Assembly (NCBI GenBank): GCA_016705335.1 | Contig: JADIYN010000003.1 | Location: 62,001 to 126,000, forward strand | From: Draconibacterium sp. | GTDB taxonomy: Bacteria > Bacteroidota > Bacteroidia > Bacteroidales > Prolixibacteraceae | Direction: 5' to 3' | Length of the DNA stretch: 64,000 bases | Part shown: positions 1-10,962 of the stretch, piece by piece | How the letters are laid out: each line of letters begins with the position of its first letter | How positions within the stretch are numbered: position 1 is the stretch's first letter | The notes under the pieces: model-generated | The model's database searches: none | Told to the model about the DNA's origin: nothing | The model's input: only the letters and a program-made list of their open reading frames with translations | Position numbers and translations under genes: made by a program

Positions 1-302
1 CGCAATCCCTTTAACAATTTGTCCGAATCAAAATAAAAACGGTTTATCCCGCTGCCTTTTGTATATCTCGAAACTTCGAAATACAATGAATGATTATATT
101 TGGGATAGCGGCTTCCATCTCCATAATTGAAGAGGTTTACCAAAGCTCCATATTGAAAACCCAAATCGGTGTCGAATGTAATGGTGGGTAGGGCACCAAA
201 GTTCCAGCCTTCTTTTACAACTTCCTTTTTAGCATCTTTTTCCTGAGCAAAAACAACCGATCCCATAAAACAGAGGAGAAGCAAAATCACCGATTTTTTC
301 AT
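1..302 (-). CDS. Outer-membrane beta-barrel protein, N-terminal part (DUF5982/BamA-like type)
   Basis: Only the first ~100 residues are inside the window; the gene runs off the left edge. It starts with a cleavable signal peptide (MKKSVILLLLCFMGSVVFAQ). The mature protein then reads WNFGALPTITFDTDLGFQYG followed by LVNLFNYGDG. As I recall, this is the typical opening of Bacteroidota proteins annotated as BamA/TamA-like or DUF5982 outer-membrane proteins. The alternating aromatic pattern suits an outer-membrane beta-barrel. It lies about 70 bp downstream of the GH5 gene on the same strand. Function beyond an outer-membrane location is not inferable. Confidence 0.6.
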   Translation of the reverse strand, partial: MKKSVILLLLCFMGSVVFAQEKDAKKEVVKEGWNFGALPTITFDTDLGFQYGALVNLFNYGDGSRYPKYNHSLYFEVSRYTKGSGINRFYFDSDKLLKGL

Positions 303-372
303 TTTATTTTGATTTAGTGAATGTGAAAATATTTAAAATAAAGATAGATAAACAACTTCACAAAATAATTTT

Positions 373-1460
373 TTATTTACCCGAAACAATTTTGATAAAT
401 TCTTTCCGGTTTTTTCCAGCTTCATCGATTAAACCAAAACTTCCGCTTTTGTAATTCCAGTTGGCATAACCAATTCCGTTTTCTTCAAACAAGTCGATCA
501 TATCCTGATACCAGCGTAACATTTCTGCCTGTGGCGGACCTGTAATAATTCCGAATTCTCCGCAATACAATGGCAGGCCAAGTTCTTTTGCTTTTTATTG
601 GTTTCTGCCATTGTTCCAATATCCAGGCTTTGTCGAAATGTTTGTTTACCCATTTTTGCTGCTTCTTTCATTTCTGCTGGTAAAGCATCAAATTCGCTTT
701 GTGTTAAAATAGTTCCTGGATAATGTACCGGCCCTGTATAATTTTTTAGGTCGGTCCAGCTTGCGTGCCAGTGGCTTAATAAAAATGGTTCGTAAAAATG
801 AAAACTCAATAAAATATTCTTGTCGTTTTCAGGTACTTTTAAAACATCAAAAGTTTGAACCTGCTGCCACATATTCGAACCAATTACTATCGTTCTTGAA
901 GGTTCAGTCTCCCGAATAACTGAAACGGCATTTGCAACAAGGTTGTTCCATTGTTCAGGATCGTCGGCAACCGCTTCGTTCATTAATTCATAAGCAACAA
1001 GATCAACCGGATATTTATTTAAAGCCTTCGACAGATCGCGCCACAAATCATAAAACTTTTCCTGCTCCTTTTTTTCAGTCCAAAGTGGTTTTACCTCGGC
1101 ATTGAAATGGTGTGAACGCAAAATATGTAAATCAACAATTACCCGCAGGTTATTATCAGCGCACCAGTCAATGCAATTTGTCATTAACTGAAAAGCATCA
1201 TCATGCCGATTACCTTGCTCGTCCCACATTTGTTCTTCATCAATAGGCAGCCGAATATGGTCGAAACCCATTTTGGAAATGGCTTCAACATCAGCTTTTG
1301 TAAAAAACTTCTGTCGTTCAACTCCCCTCACCCGGCTTTGTGAAAGCCAGTGTGCAATGTTTGTCCCGCGGGCGACTTCAAATTTTCCGGATAAATCTGA
1401 TGCCTTGGGTTGAAAACTAAAAACAAACGATGCAATTAAAATCAGAATTAGCTTTTTCAT
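373..1460 (-). CDS. GH5-family endoglycanase, secreted (one frameshift)
   Basis: Retaining glycoside hydrolase of clan GH-A, most like family 5 (cellulase/mannanase type). After a signal peptide (MKKLILILIASFVFSFQPKA) come the conserved strand FDHIRLPID, the acid/base motif YELMNEA and the nucleophile motif YCGEFG near the C-terminus. The reading frame breaks once near position 592; an extra base after an AAG codon would restore AKELGLPLYCGEFG. The two frames together give about 362 residues, a normal size for a single-domain GH5, so I read it as one intact enzyme with an assembly indel. It follows the PNGase F-like gene on the same strand and belongs to the utilisation locus. Substrate is unknown. 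Confidence 0.85.
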
Positions 1461-1516
1461 ATTAAATGGTTTAGATAATGTTTGCTAAAATTAAATATTC
1501 ATCACCATAAAACAAG

Positions 1517-1543
1517 AAAAAAGGGCAGCTCAACAGCTACCCT
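1517..1543 (-). terminator. Rho-independent terminator after the PNGase F-like gene
   Basis: An imperfect GGGCAGCT/AGCTACCC stem with a CAAC loop is followed, on the minus strand, by a run of T. It lies 35 bp downstream of the PNGase F-like stop codon and upstream of the GH5 gene, so GH5 may have its own promoter or depend on read-through. Confidence 0.6.
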
Positions 1544-1579
1544 CTAATTCTAACTAAACACATAGAATCTATGAAGAAA

Positions 1580-3298
1580 CTAAAACTCTCCTGTTAAAAC
1601 GCCCGAAATATTCCAGTGGCTGAAACTGCTTCCCTCTCTTTTACCAATCGGGATCGCCACTTTGAGCGTATGTTTACCGGGCTTTAAATTTTCGAGCGGA
1701 AAATAAACCGGATTTGTGGCTTCACCCGGACACCAGCCCGAGCGACTGTAATCGCTTGATGATAATCCATTCCAGAAATTTCCCGATGCCGGATTGTATT
1801 TTCGTTGAACACCACAGTCACAATTCCACGGAATGTAGCTGTTTACCAATTCATCATCAATAATAATCGAATTTACTTTTTTGTTGAATTCATCGCCACC
1901 GCCCCAACCGCCATGGCCGGTAGAAAAATAGCGGAGATAAATATTTTTTACACCTTCCGGGATTTCAAAATCAATTTTGAGGGAATCATCTTCAAACATG
2001 GTTCCATATTCCTGACCAGCCATTTCCATAATATTCAGGGTGTTGAACAATGGATAAATCCAGGGTTTTTTTTCGTCCTTTTCCTCACTGACGCGCTGAC
2101 TGCCCGGATAATATTTTAAATCGAGGCTCACTTTGTGTCCGCCCTTTATCGTAATTTCCAATAAAAACGCCAATCCAAACTTCCTTTTGCAACAATGGCA
2201 GAAGTTCAGTCACCTCTTGTTTGTAATATGCTTTTTTCTCCCATTCTTGTCCATAAACCTGCACCGACTCATTAAAATGGCCAACTCCAAAAGGAGTGAA
2301 AAACCTAAGTAATTCAACTGCCGGCGAAAAATCAGGAGTTGAAATTGTGCCATAATATGTTTTTCCATTAGCGGCGGTAAAACCCGGAACCGTATTTACG
2401 CCGTTTTGGAGCGCATCAAAAAATGACTTTTCCTTTTCTTCGGGAATCATAAAAACGGTACCGGTGCGATCGTAAGCATCGCCATTTGAGTTTTGTGTAA
2501 GCTCGGCAAATATTTGGTAGTCGGAATTAACTTCGGGCAAAACCACTTTTTTTGCGATAATTGTACCACCCGCAAAACGGTAAGTTTTTTCCGGTTGCAC
2601 TCCCACCGGATTTTCAATCGGGTTTCCCCAACTAATTTGCTCATCGTGAAAAACAGGGACTGTTGTGATGAAACTGCTTGTCAATTTATACTTGTAAAGC
2701 GGTTCATCTACTTTTCGCCCAAATTTTCGGGTATAATATTTTCTGGTTTTTTTTCTTTTATGAATTCGATTTCAGATGCTACAAGCGCGTTGTTTCCATT
2801 CCTAACAACTTTTAAAACCAGTCCAGCCGGAATTCCATAACTCATGACAGGAGTTCCTTTCGCGTCAATTTCGGTTGTGTACCAAATTTCTATACTGTTG
2901 GAACGTAAAACAGATTTTGCTTTTTTGCAGTTATAACCTAAATTTTTCTACTTCATCGGTTTCAGTAATTTCAGGATATTTTCAAAACCGACTCTGTATA
3001 TACTTTTGAACCATCGGCAAGTTCGGCAGCCTGGTATGTTTTTTTGGATAAGAAATCAATGTAACTAACTTCTTTGGGCGTTTCAGGGATTAGATTTATG
3101 CCCGCCATATCGGTAAAAGATTTTGATGAACCGGAAGTAGCAATCAACGTATTTTTTCCGCCTCTTTCTCTTTCTTCGCCATTAATTACCGATTTATAAA
3201 CCACTTTAACTTTTTGTGGACTTTTGAGCGGCGCAAATTGAGGAGTTCAATACAATTGCACCAACAATCAGCAGAAATATTTTTGTGAATTTATACAT
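1580..3298 (-). CDS. PNGase F-like peptide-N4-(N-acetyl-glucosaminyl)asparagine amidase with N-terminal extra domain (frameshifted)
   Basis: Secreted amidase expected to release N-glycans from glycoproteins. Reading through at least four frame breaks (near 3240, 2960, 2710 and 2150) gives about 570 residues. After the signal peptide is a ~200-residue domain containing YGIPAGLVLKVVRNGN. It resembles GLPGLI-type or the bowl-like N-terminal domain of PNGase F-II enzymes. Next comes the PNGase F N-domain (AYDRTGTVFMIP, with the Asp of the catalytic WDRY-type motif) and the C-domain (GHGGWGGGDEF and SRSGWCPGEA, matching the DRAGWCPG signature). By eye the catalytic Asp60 and Glu206 equivalents are kept; the Glu118 equivalent is not obvious. 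Longer than classical PNGase F (~314 residues mature) because of the extra domain. Confidence 0.82.
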
Positions 3299-3306
3299 TT
3301 CAAATT

Positions 3307-3995
3307 TCAGTTTTTTGTTTTGGTTTCAACAATAATAACACCACCCATTCCGCGTGAACCGTAACGTGCAGAAGCGGCAGCACCTTTTAAAACATCAATG
3401 GACTTTACCTGAACAGGAGGTATATTCTGGAATACAGGAAAACTAACAACCGTTCCATCAACAACCAAAAGTGCTTCTGTATCGCCATTGAGTGTATTGG
3501 ATCCTCGTATTGAAATCCCATTGCTTTTTATGCTAATACCGGATACCCGACCTTCCAATATTTCAAGAATATTTCGGTAGGAGCTGTAATCGGGTTGCGA
3601 CCCAAAATGTTCGATTGCATAGTTCAACCTTTTTCATCAATATGTCCGTATCCCGTGGCGTAAGAAATATTTTTTTGCCCTTTTTCAATTTAAGATCAAC
3701 GTTTACCGAATCGGATTCATTAAAATCTTTAAGGTTTACTTTTTCAGAAAGGAAACCATTTGCAGTGAATGTGAGTTTATCGTCGGGATTGCACGAAACA
3801 GAATAGTACCCCATTGAATCGGAAAATGTTTTCGTAACCAGAACTACCAATGATAACAGATGCCTTGTTGATTCCGAACTGATTAAAAGTTGTAATTTTT
3901 CCTGCAACTATTCGTTCCTGAGCAATTGAAGAAAATTGCCCTGTAAAAGCGGAAATCATTACAAAAGCAAATATTTTAAATTTAATCTGTTCCAT
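3307..3995 (-). CDS. Carboxypeptidase-regulatory-like plus TonB plug domain protein without a barrel (frameshifted)
   Basis: Signal peptide (MEQIKFKIFAFVMISAFTG), then a carboxypeptidase-regulatory-like beta-sandwich (ERIVAGKITTFNQFGINKAS). A SusC-type plug domain follows (LEGRVSGISI, LLVVDGTVV, IDVLKGAAASARYGSRGMGG), and the protein stops right after the plug at VIIVETKTKN. Two frame breaks (near 3830 and 3620) split it into three pieces that join to about 230 residues. It therefore has the N-terminal part of a SusC transporter but no 22-strand barrel. It lies 9 bp upstream of the PNGase F-like gene, so the two are probably co-transcribed. Role unknown; it may be a soluble or lipid-side partner of the PNGase. 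Confidence 0.72.
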
Positions 3996-4037
3996 ATAAT
4001 CTATTATTTTGTTTGAATAAAGAGGTTTTTGAAAAAA

Positions 4038-4070
4038 AAGGAACCGCCTCAAAATTTAAAGCGGTTCCAG
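4038..4070 (-). terminator. Terminator after the susD-like gene
   Basis: A GGAACCGC/GCGGTTCC stem with a ~13-nt loop is followed on the minus strand by eight T. It lies between the SusD-like gene and the plug-only gene and separates susCD from the downstream plug/PNGase pair. Confidence 0.75.
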
Positions 4071-4134
4071 TTTATATCTTTGAGTTTTATTGAATGGATT
4101 TTATAATCTATTCATATTCAGTTCGAACTGAACC

Positions 4135-5975
4135 CTATTTTGGTCCTGCACCGTAAGCTGGGTTTTGTTTGTCAAACCACAATCTTTCGCTATTTAAAAC
4201 ACCTGGGTCAAGTGAGCCAGTTGTAAAACCTTGCTCTTGTGCCGATGACATTTTATTGGCATAATTAAGGTCGTCTTCAGTTGGTGTACCAACTTCAAAA
4301 CGACGTGGAATAGGCATTTCGCTGCCCGACTCCGTGAAAGTTTTCCCAAGCCAAATATGCGCTTCCTTTTTAGGAATACCTGCTCTACGAACAGTAGCCC
4401 AAACATCGTTTGGTGTATTCATAAAGTTGATATATTGTTGAATATAAACTTTTTCCAAACCATCAGTAGCCAGATTGTAGCAGGTTGTGCCATTAATGCT
4501 TCAATTTCACCATCCCTTAGTTTTGTTGCGGCAGCTTCAGCAACATCGGCATCAGTATAAACAGGGTCACTGTTATAATAAGGCATTTGTTGATTTTTAG
4601 CCAGTAAGTCTGCACGTTTTACAGATAATTCAACACCCCAGTTAAAATATTCCTGAGCACTTTTCGGAAGGTTTGCACCCAACAATTTGAACTCGGCTAA
4701 ATAGAGGTTGGTTTCAGCAGCGCTACCTAAAATCACAGTATGTGGTGGATCATTGTCTTTTAGTTCAAGAACCCGTCCACCAGGTTTTGTTGGATATGTA
4801 AAATTATAGGTAGTACGTGTAAGTTTCTCGGAATACAAAGAAGTTGCAATGTATGTTTTGGTTTCAATCTTGTTTGTAATGCTTTGATTGAAGTACTTTT
4901 CATTTGCAGGATCTTTCGTTGCATCGGGAGAAACCGGCACACCATGGTAACGTACCCAGGGTTCGCCATCGCCTTTCCAACCGGCAAAATTACCATCAGC
5001 ATCAAATTCAACTAACGGTTTGATATAATCCGGGAGTGTTTTATCGGCATCAATAAAAGCTTGTACAATTTCGCCGTTAAAGTCATTTTTCTCGAAGATA
5101 AAACGAACGCGCGGATCTTTGTTTGAAACAAGGAAATCCATTAGGTTTTTACTTCCCCAGCCAATCCAGAAACCGTTGCCGGTACCGTAATATTTAACAC
5201 CTCTTTTATAAATAAAATCATCATTCAGATTATCCATGTATCCCACTGGAGAACTTGTAACCTGCTGTGCAATTTGAAGAGCTTTTGCACGATCAACATT
5301 GATCATCCGTGCAGCAATTTTCAATTTTAAGAGGTTGCAGAATTTTGCCCATTTCATATAATCACCGCCATAAATGCGGTCTTCTGATCCAATGGCAAAT
5401 TGTCCTTCAGTATTTGATAAATCTGAAATTGCCTCATCCAACTCAGCTAACCAGGTATTGAATAAAGTCTGCTGATTGTTTAAAACAGGAGTTAATAATG
5501 GAGGATTGGTATAAGGTGCCAAACCTGCTTCTGAATAAACCAATGAGCCAGTGTGGTCAGTCACCGTTAGTGCAGTTGCAATTTGAATTGGAAACGTTAA
5601 CGCACGCATAGCCTGATAAGTGGCTTTTGTTTCATCGGGCATCTCTTCAATTCTCATCCGAACATCCATAGTTTGTGGAAAAAGAGAACCATAAATGTTT
5701 TGTCCGCCAGCAGGTCCCATTGTATTAAAGTTGGGTCCGTTGCCGCCCTGCATGGTTGTAACCTGTGCCCAGGGATAGATATACTGGAAATTGGAGTAAA
5801 ACCAATTTGTATAATCATTGCCATACATTTGTTCAATGGCGGTATTCATTGAAAATCTCAAATCCGGCTCTGAAAGTGTTGATGGGTTTGAGTTCAATTC
5901 GGCAAACTTGTCCTTGTCGCACCCAATGGCCATGATAAATATCAGAGCAAATACTATTTTATATGTTGTTTTCAT
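4135..5975 (-). CDS. SusD/RagB-family nutrient-binding outer-membrane lipoprotein (one frameshift)
   Basis: Surface lipoprotein that closes over a SusC channel and binds its ligand. The signal peptide ends in a lipobox (IFIMAIGC, Cys 19). The typical SusD start follows (DKFAELNSNPSTLSEPDLRF), then a TPR-like core (YMKWAKFCNLLKLKIAARM) and the C-terminal repeat region ending WFDKQNPAYGAGPK. The opening and size (~613 residues) match the SusD-like group with NP..L near the N-terminus (SusD-like_2 type). One frame break near 4470 separates the last ~110 residues. It follows the SusC gene by 20 bp, as in nearly all such loci. The ligand cannot be read from sequence; neighbours suggest a glycoprotein-derived glycan or peptide. 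Confidence 0.9.
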
Positions 5976-5995
5976 ATTTACTATTCTTTATTAAA

Positions 5996-8900
5996 TTAAA
6001 AATCAATACTGAGTGTCATTGTGTAAGTTGCTGTATATGGAGTAAATGAACGCTCCCTGAAAGAAGCACTACTTGACGTTCCCCTGAAACTTTCAGGATT
6101 CAGGTTGTTTGGCAGTGAGTTATACAAATAACCAAGGTTCCTTGCATTTAAAGCAACATATAAATTTTGCGCTTTCATTTTTTGAGCCAAGGTTTTTGGT
6201 AATGTATAACTAACAGAAATGTTACGAACAGCAATGTATTTTACTTCGCTAAACCAGTCGTCGTTAATAACACCACCACTCCATGAATTTGCAAAATATG
6301 TATATAATGCTGCATGTGTTGGTTCAACATGACCTGCTTCATAAGCTGCCTGATAACTCATTCCACCAACATTTACGGTTGAACCATTTGGTGCAACAAC
6401 TGTTTGTCCTTCAGCAAAAACTCCATCAGGAATCATACCGTCATGGAATGTTTGTCCTTTTGAGTCAGGATACTGGCTTGTCCAGGTTATTCCACCATGT
6501 TCTTCATCACGCCATTTTAAAGAGGTTTCCAACAAACCATACGATGTTCCGTATTTGTTTGAATAGGAAGCAATATGCCCTCCAAAACGAGCATCTAACA
6601 AAACAGATAATGACAAATTCTTGTAACGAAAAGTGTTGTCCCATGAACCTTCAAAGTCAGGATTAATTTTACCAACTTCTTCAACTTTGCCGCTTCTTGT
6701 TAAGATTGCACCGTGTTGCCCACTTCTCCAGGTTAAAATTTTGTTTCCGTTTGCGTCAACCTTTGGTTTTGTGTCCGACATCAAAACACCATATTCGCCA
6801 TCTTCGAATGCAACAGCTCCTACGCGGAAGTTACCATAAGTAACATCGGAATTGGCAAGCGCTTTATATGCACCAACTTCGTCTCTTAGGTCTGATATCA
6901 TTGTTGTGTTGTTCCAGTAATTAAATGTTGAAGTCCATTTCAAATCTTTGGTTTGTACAGGCACAACTTTCAAAGAAATTTCCACCCCTTTGTTTGTCAT
7001 TGTTCCAACGTTGGTTAGCATACTGCTCAGACCTGTTTCTCCTGGTAGTGGAATTGTTGAAATCTGATTGGTAATTGCTTCGTTGTAATAAGCAACATCA
7101 GCACTTAATCTGTTGTTGAAGAATCTAAGATCAGCACCAATTTCGAATGAATTTTTACGCTCAGGCAAAATATTCGGGTCAACCAAAGTTGTAGTTTTTG
7201 TATTGCTATAAACATATTGGCCACCTTCAATTTCAATGTTCCTAAACTATATCCGTTATTTATATATATGGATCTGTGTCGTTACCAACCTGCGCCCATG
7301 ATGCACGCAACTTACCAAAAGAGAATGCTTCAGGCACGTCAAAAGTTTCGGTAAAAATCCATGAGGCACTTACAGAAGGATAGAAATATGAGTAATTGCC
7401 CGTTCCATTAGAATAAACCAATGCAGAAGACCAGTCATTACGCCCGGTAATATCAAGGAAAAGTTGATCTCTCCATGCAATATTAGCCATGTAATACAAT
7501 GAATTGATTTGTTTTGTTCCGTTCACATAGGCTTCTGTTCCCAAAGTTTGCTTTAGAGTTGCCCATATAAAATTTCCCGGGAACAATTAATCCACCGTTT
7601 GTCCAGGTACGTGTTGTTTGACTTTCAGTGTCGTAAAGCTCACCTCCAAGAATCAAACCTGTTGAGAAATCGCCAAATTCTTTGTTCATGTTGGCCATCA
7701 TTTTTAATGTACGGCTGATATTTTGATTGTTCCTTAATTCATAGCTACCGCCATCATTGGCATATCCTTGTCCAAGATTTTTTGATTCATAAAAAGATGA
7801 ATAGTGGTTCATGTTTGCTTCTGCAGATACTGAAATCCATGGAGCAAGAGTCGGCAGTTAATTTCACAATCGGGCGGGTAACAGTTTCTTCCAAAACCTG
7901 TGAGTTCAGGTTGTAACCGAACCATGTTCCATTTCCGGGCACATTGCCATATTTATCACCGTAATTGTTGTTTGGTGTACCACCATGAGAAGCTTGATAT
8001 ACTTCACGTTGTTTCCATCTTTCAGTATCATACCAACCTGCCCACTGACCTGTTGCAAAATCGGCAGACAAATCGTTATTCGGGTTTGTAGAACTTGAGT
8101 TGGTAAATGAAACAGAAGCATCAGCAGTCAGCCATTTTGCAAAGTTGTAGGAACCTTTAAATAATAATGAATTTCTTTTAAATTCATTTGTAGGCGCAGT
8201 TCCCTCACGATAGTTATATGAATCGGAAAGATAAAAACTCCCTTTGTCGCTGGCTCCACTTAAAGCAACCGAAGTATTGGAATTAACCCCTAAATCATAT
8301 GCATCAACCATTGCGCCGGGGAATCCCTGATAATTCCTGATTTCTCCATCATAATCTTCAATAGGACGGTTATCATATTTTGGTCCCCAGTTAAAACCTA
8401 CATTTGGGTTTCCAATTTTAGTAACCATTTGTTTACCGTTTACATCACGCGAGTAAAACTGGTTTACATCGTATTTGTAATAGTTGCCATTTGCATCTTT
8501 TTCACCATAACCAATATATCCCGGAAGATCGCCAGGTCCATATTCGTATTGAATATCATGTTCTGCATAAACATGGTCGAAACCTAAAGACTGGGTAACA
8601 TTTACGCCAATCCCTCTTTCCCTTTACCATCTTTATTCTTGATTACAATTGCACCATTGATACCTCTTGAACCATATAATGCAGTTGCAGCAGCACCTTT
8701 CAGTACCGATATTGATTCATAATTATCAGGGTTAAGGTTTTTCAACTGGTTTCCAAAGTCATTTGCATTTCCATTCCAGTCGGCACTTGCATCTGAAATT
8801 CCGTTTTCAAGAATAACACCATCAACAACAAAAATTGGTTGGTTGTTATTTGAATTCAGTACCGATACACCACGAATCTGAATTTTGCTGTTACCGAATA

Positions 8901-9367
8901 AACCACCATCTGACGAGCCAATACTTAAACCGGCAGATTTACCCTGCAGTCCTAAAACCGGGCTGATAGTATTTGTTTGCGCAATTTCTGAACCGGCAAC
9001 CTCTGTCATGGCATAACCAAGGGCTTTTGACTCCCTTTTAATACCCAACGCCGTAACAACTACTTCGTCGATACCGATTGCATCAACTTCGAGCGTTACA
9101 TTAATAACAGATCGGTTGGATACTTGCTCCTCAACGTTTTTCATTCCAACAAATGAAAAAACAAGTGTAACATCCCCAGGTACATTCAGTGAATATTCAC
9201 CGTCAACATTGGTTATTGTACCATAGGTTGTTCCTTTCTGAACAATGGATACTCCGGGAATCCTGGCTCCATCATCCCCTATAACCTTCCCGGTTACCGC
9301 TTGCTGTGCAAAAGCGCTGCCTATCAGCGTAATGCACATCACAAAAAATTAAAAGAATTTTTCGCAT
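5996..9367 (-). CDS. SusC/RagA-family TonB-dependent outer-membrane transporter (frameshifted)
   Basis: Outer-membrane import channel paired with the SusD-like lipoprotein. Start at 9367 (MRKILLIF..., restored through a T-run deletion) gives a signal peptide ending SAFAQQ. A carboxypeptidase-like domain (VTGKVIGDDGARIPGVSIV) follows, then the SusC hallmark EVVVTALGIKRESKALGYA and a plug domain (IFVVDGVIL, LKGAAATALYGSRG). A ~22-strand barrel ends in aromatic FTPYTATYTMTLSIDF. At least five frame breaks (near 9345, 8615, 7860, 7575 and 7250) split it, but all pieces are collinear and well conserved, giving about 1,120 residues, a normal SusC size. The ROK regulator gene ends 35 bp upstream on the same strand. 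Confidence 0.9.
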
Positions 9368-9402
9368 AGATTTCAATTTTAATTTAAATAAATAATTCAC
9401 AT

Positions 9403-10639
9403 TCATGTTAATTCTCTCATATTCATATCGCTAAACAACTCTTGAAACAGCATGGCAGTTACGCCGAGCAGCCCAGATTGTTCCCAGTTTTCTGAAATCA
9501 CTATTTTTACATTTGCCGAAATTTGTTCGAGGCAATATTTGTTGAGGGCTTGTTGATTGGGTGTAGTATAAACGATTGGCTTTTGAAACAACTCCTCCCA
9601 AAACAATAATTTCGGGGTTTAGCAACTGAATTGTAAGCGACAATCCTTTCCCAACAGCAAGACCAACTTTGTTAAGCAATGAAATTGCAAATTCATCACC
9701 CGATTTGGCTGCATTAATTATATCATCAGGTTCCAATTCATTAATCCGGTCTTTAAATCCAACTGTTAACTGAGAAACTACATTGTTTTTAATCCCTTTA
9801 ATAGCGTCGTTAACCAAAACATATAAAGAACCAATTGTTTCGAGGCATCCCCTTTTTCCGCAAATACACAAATCTCCTTCGTCAACAAATATTGTATGCG
9901 AAAGCTCGCCTGCAAAACCTGTGGATCCGTTGTACAATTTTCCATTAATTATCATGCCCATTCCAATCCCCCAGCTCCAATTGACAATTACAGCATTTAA
10001 ATGACCTTTTGCCTTTCCAAATATATATTCGCCGTATGCCTGCATCCGGGCATCGTTATTTATATAAACCAATTTCCGGAACTTTGCTTCCAGCCGTTCT
10101 TTTACATTCGAAAATTTCCTGTTCTTAATTGTATAGTTTATTCCGAGGGTTTCATCAATCAAACCGGGCATTGTTAAACCAACTCCAAAAATCCTTTTTT
10201 TATCAATCCCTGCCTCTGCGATCAAAGTTTGGGCAGTTGCATAAATTTTATCTACAAGATTATCATCATCGATTGAGGTGTCGAAATATGACATTGAAGT
10301 TACAGGCTTGTTATGCGAGTTGTATATTATCATTTTAGCCTTATACCTACCCAATTCGCAGGCAATAACATAAATTGATTCATTTAATAACCTGAACATA
10401 ACAGGTTTTCGCCCACCACTTGAAACACCGGTACCACATGTTTCAACAAACTTCATTTCAGATAATTCGTTTAACAATGCCAATGATGTTGGAAGACTTA
10501 CTCCTATCTTTTTACTTAAAACCGAACCTGACAATGAATCATGATGATACAGCAAATCCAGAATTTTCTTTTTTTGCCTGTACTTTTTAAGATCATTGCC
10601 AACAAGATTAATCTTCTTTATTTCCTCTGAAAAAATCAT
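9403..10639 (-). CDS. ROK-family transcriptional regulator / sugar kinase (one frameshift)
   Basis: The N-terminal ~80 residues form a winged helix-turn-helix (LSGSVLSKKIGVSLPTSLAL). The ROK sugar-binding and kinase fold follows, with a GVGLTMPGLID segment, the GFAGELSHT sugar-contact motif and the zinc motif CICGKRGCLE (residues 258-267), ending in IVLGGVVSK. One frame break near 9580 separates the last ~60 residues. Members with a DNA-binding domain (NagC/Mlc/XylR type) usually repress sugar or amino-sugar genes and are released by the sugar ligand. Placed directly upstream of susC and divergent from the sulfatase, it is the likely regulator of this locus. Confidence 0.88.
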
Positions 10640-10962
10640 TTCAATATTATTCCTGATAAATACAAAATAATTATTGGCGCAATTTAAGGGATTTTTTTAA
10701 CGAACTCAAAATAATTGTTAAAATTTTTTAATAAGTCCTAATTTTTAGTAAATTATTATAGCAAGAGTGTTCAGTCTTTATATTTGTAAGTATTGAAATA
10801 TTAAAACTTTTAAATTGTTAGCAATTCACAACAAATACAGACATAGAAAGCGAATGGATGATCTATTCTAAATGAAGAATTCACAAATTATCACCATATT
10901 CCGCATTCTTTTTAGTAAAATTGTCTTCATAAAATTTTACAGTACAATAAATAACAACCATC
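10640..10962. promoter_or_regulatory. Divergent intergenic region between ROK regulator and sulfatase, with -7 motif
   Basis: A 323-bp AT-rich gap between the divergent ROK and sulfatase genes. On the plus strand, TATATTTG at 10779-10786 fits the Bacteroidota -7 consensus TAnnTTTG, about 180 bp upstream of the sulfatase start. It is the most plausible place for ROK operators, but I could not identify a convincing long palindrome. Confidence 0.4.

Noticed and set aside
5996..9367. Programmed frameshifting or phase variation of SusC
   Set aside because: Five breaks at unrelated sequences, no long homopolymer or invertible repeats, and similar breaks throughout the window.
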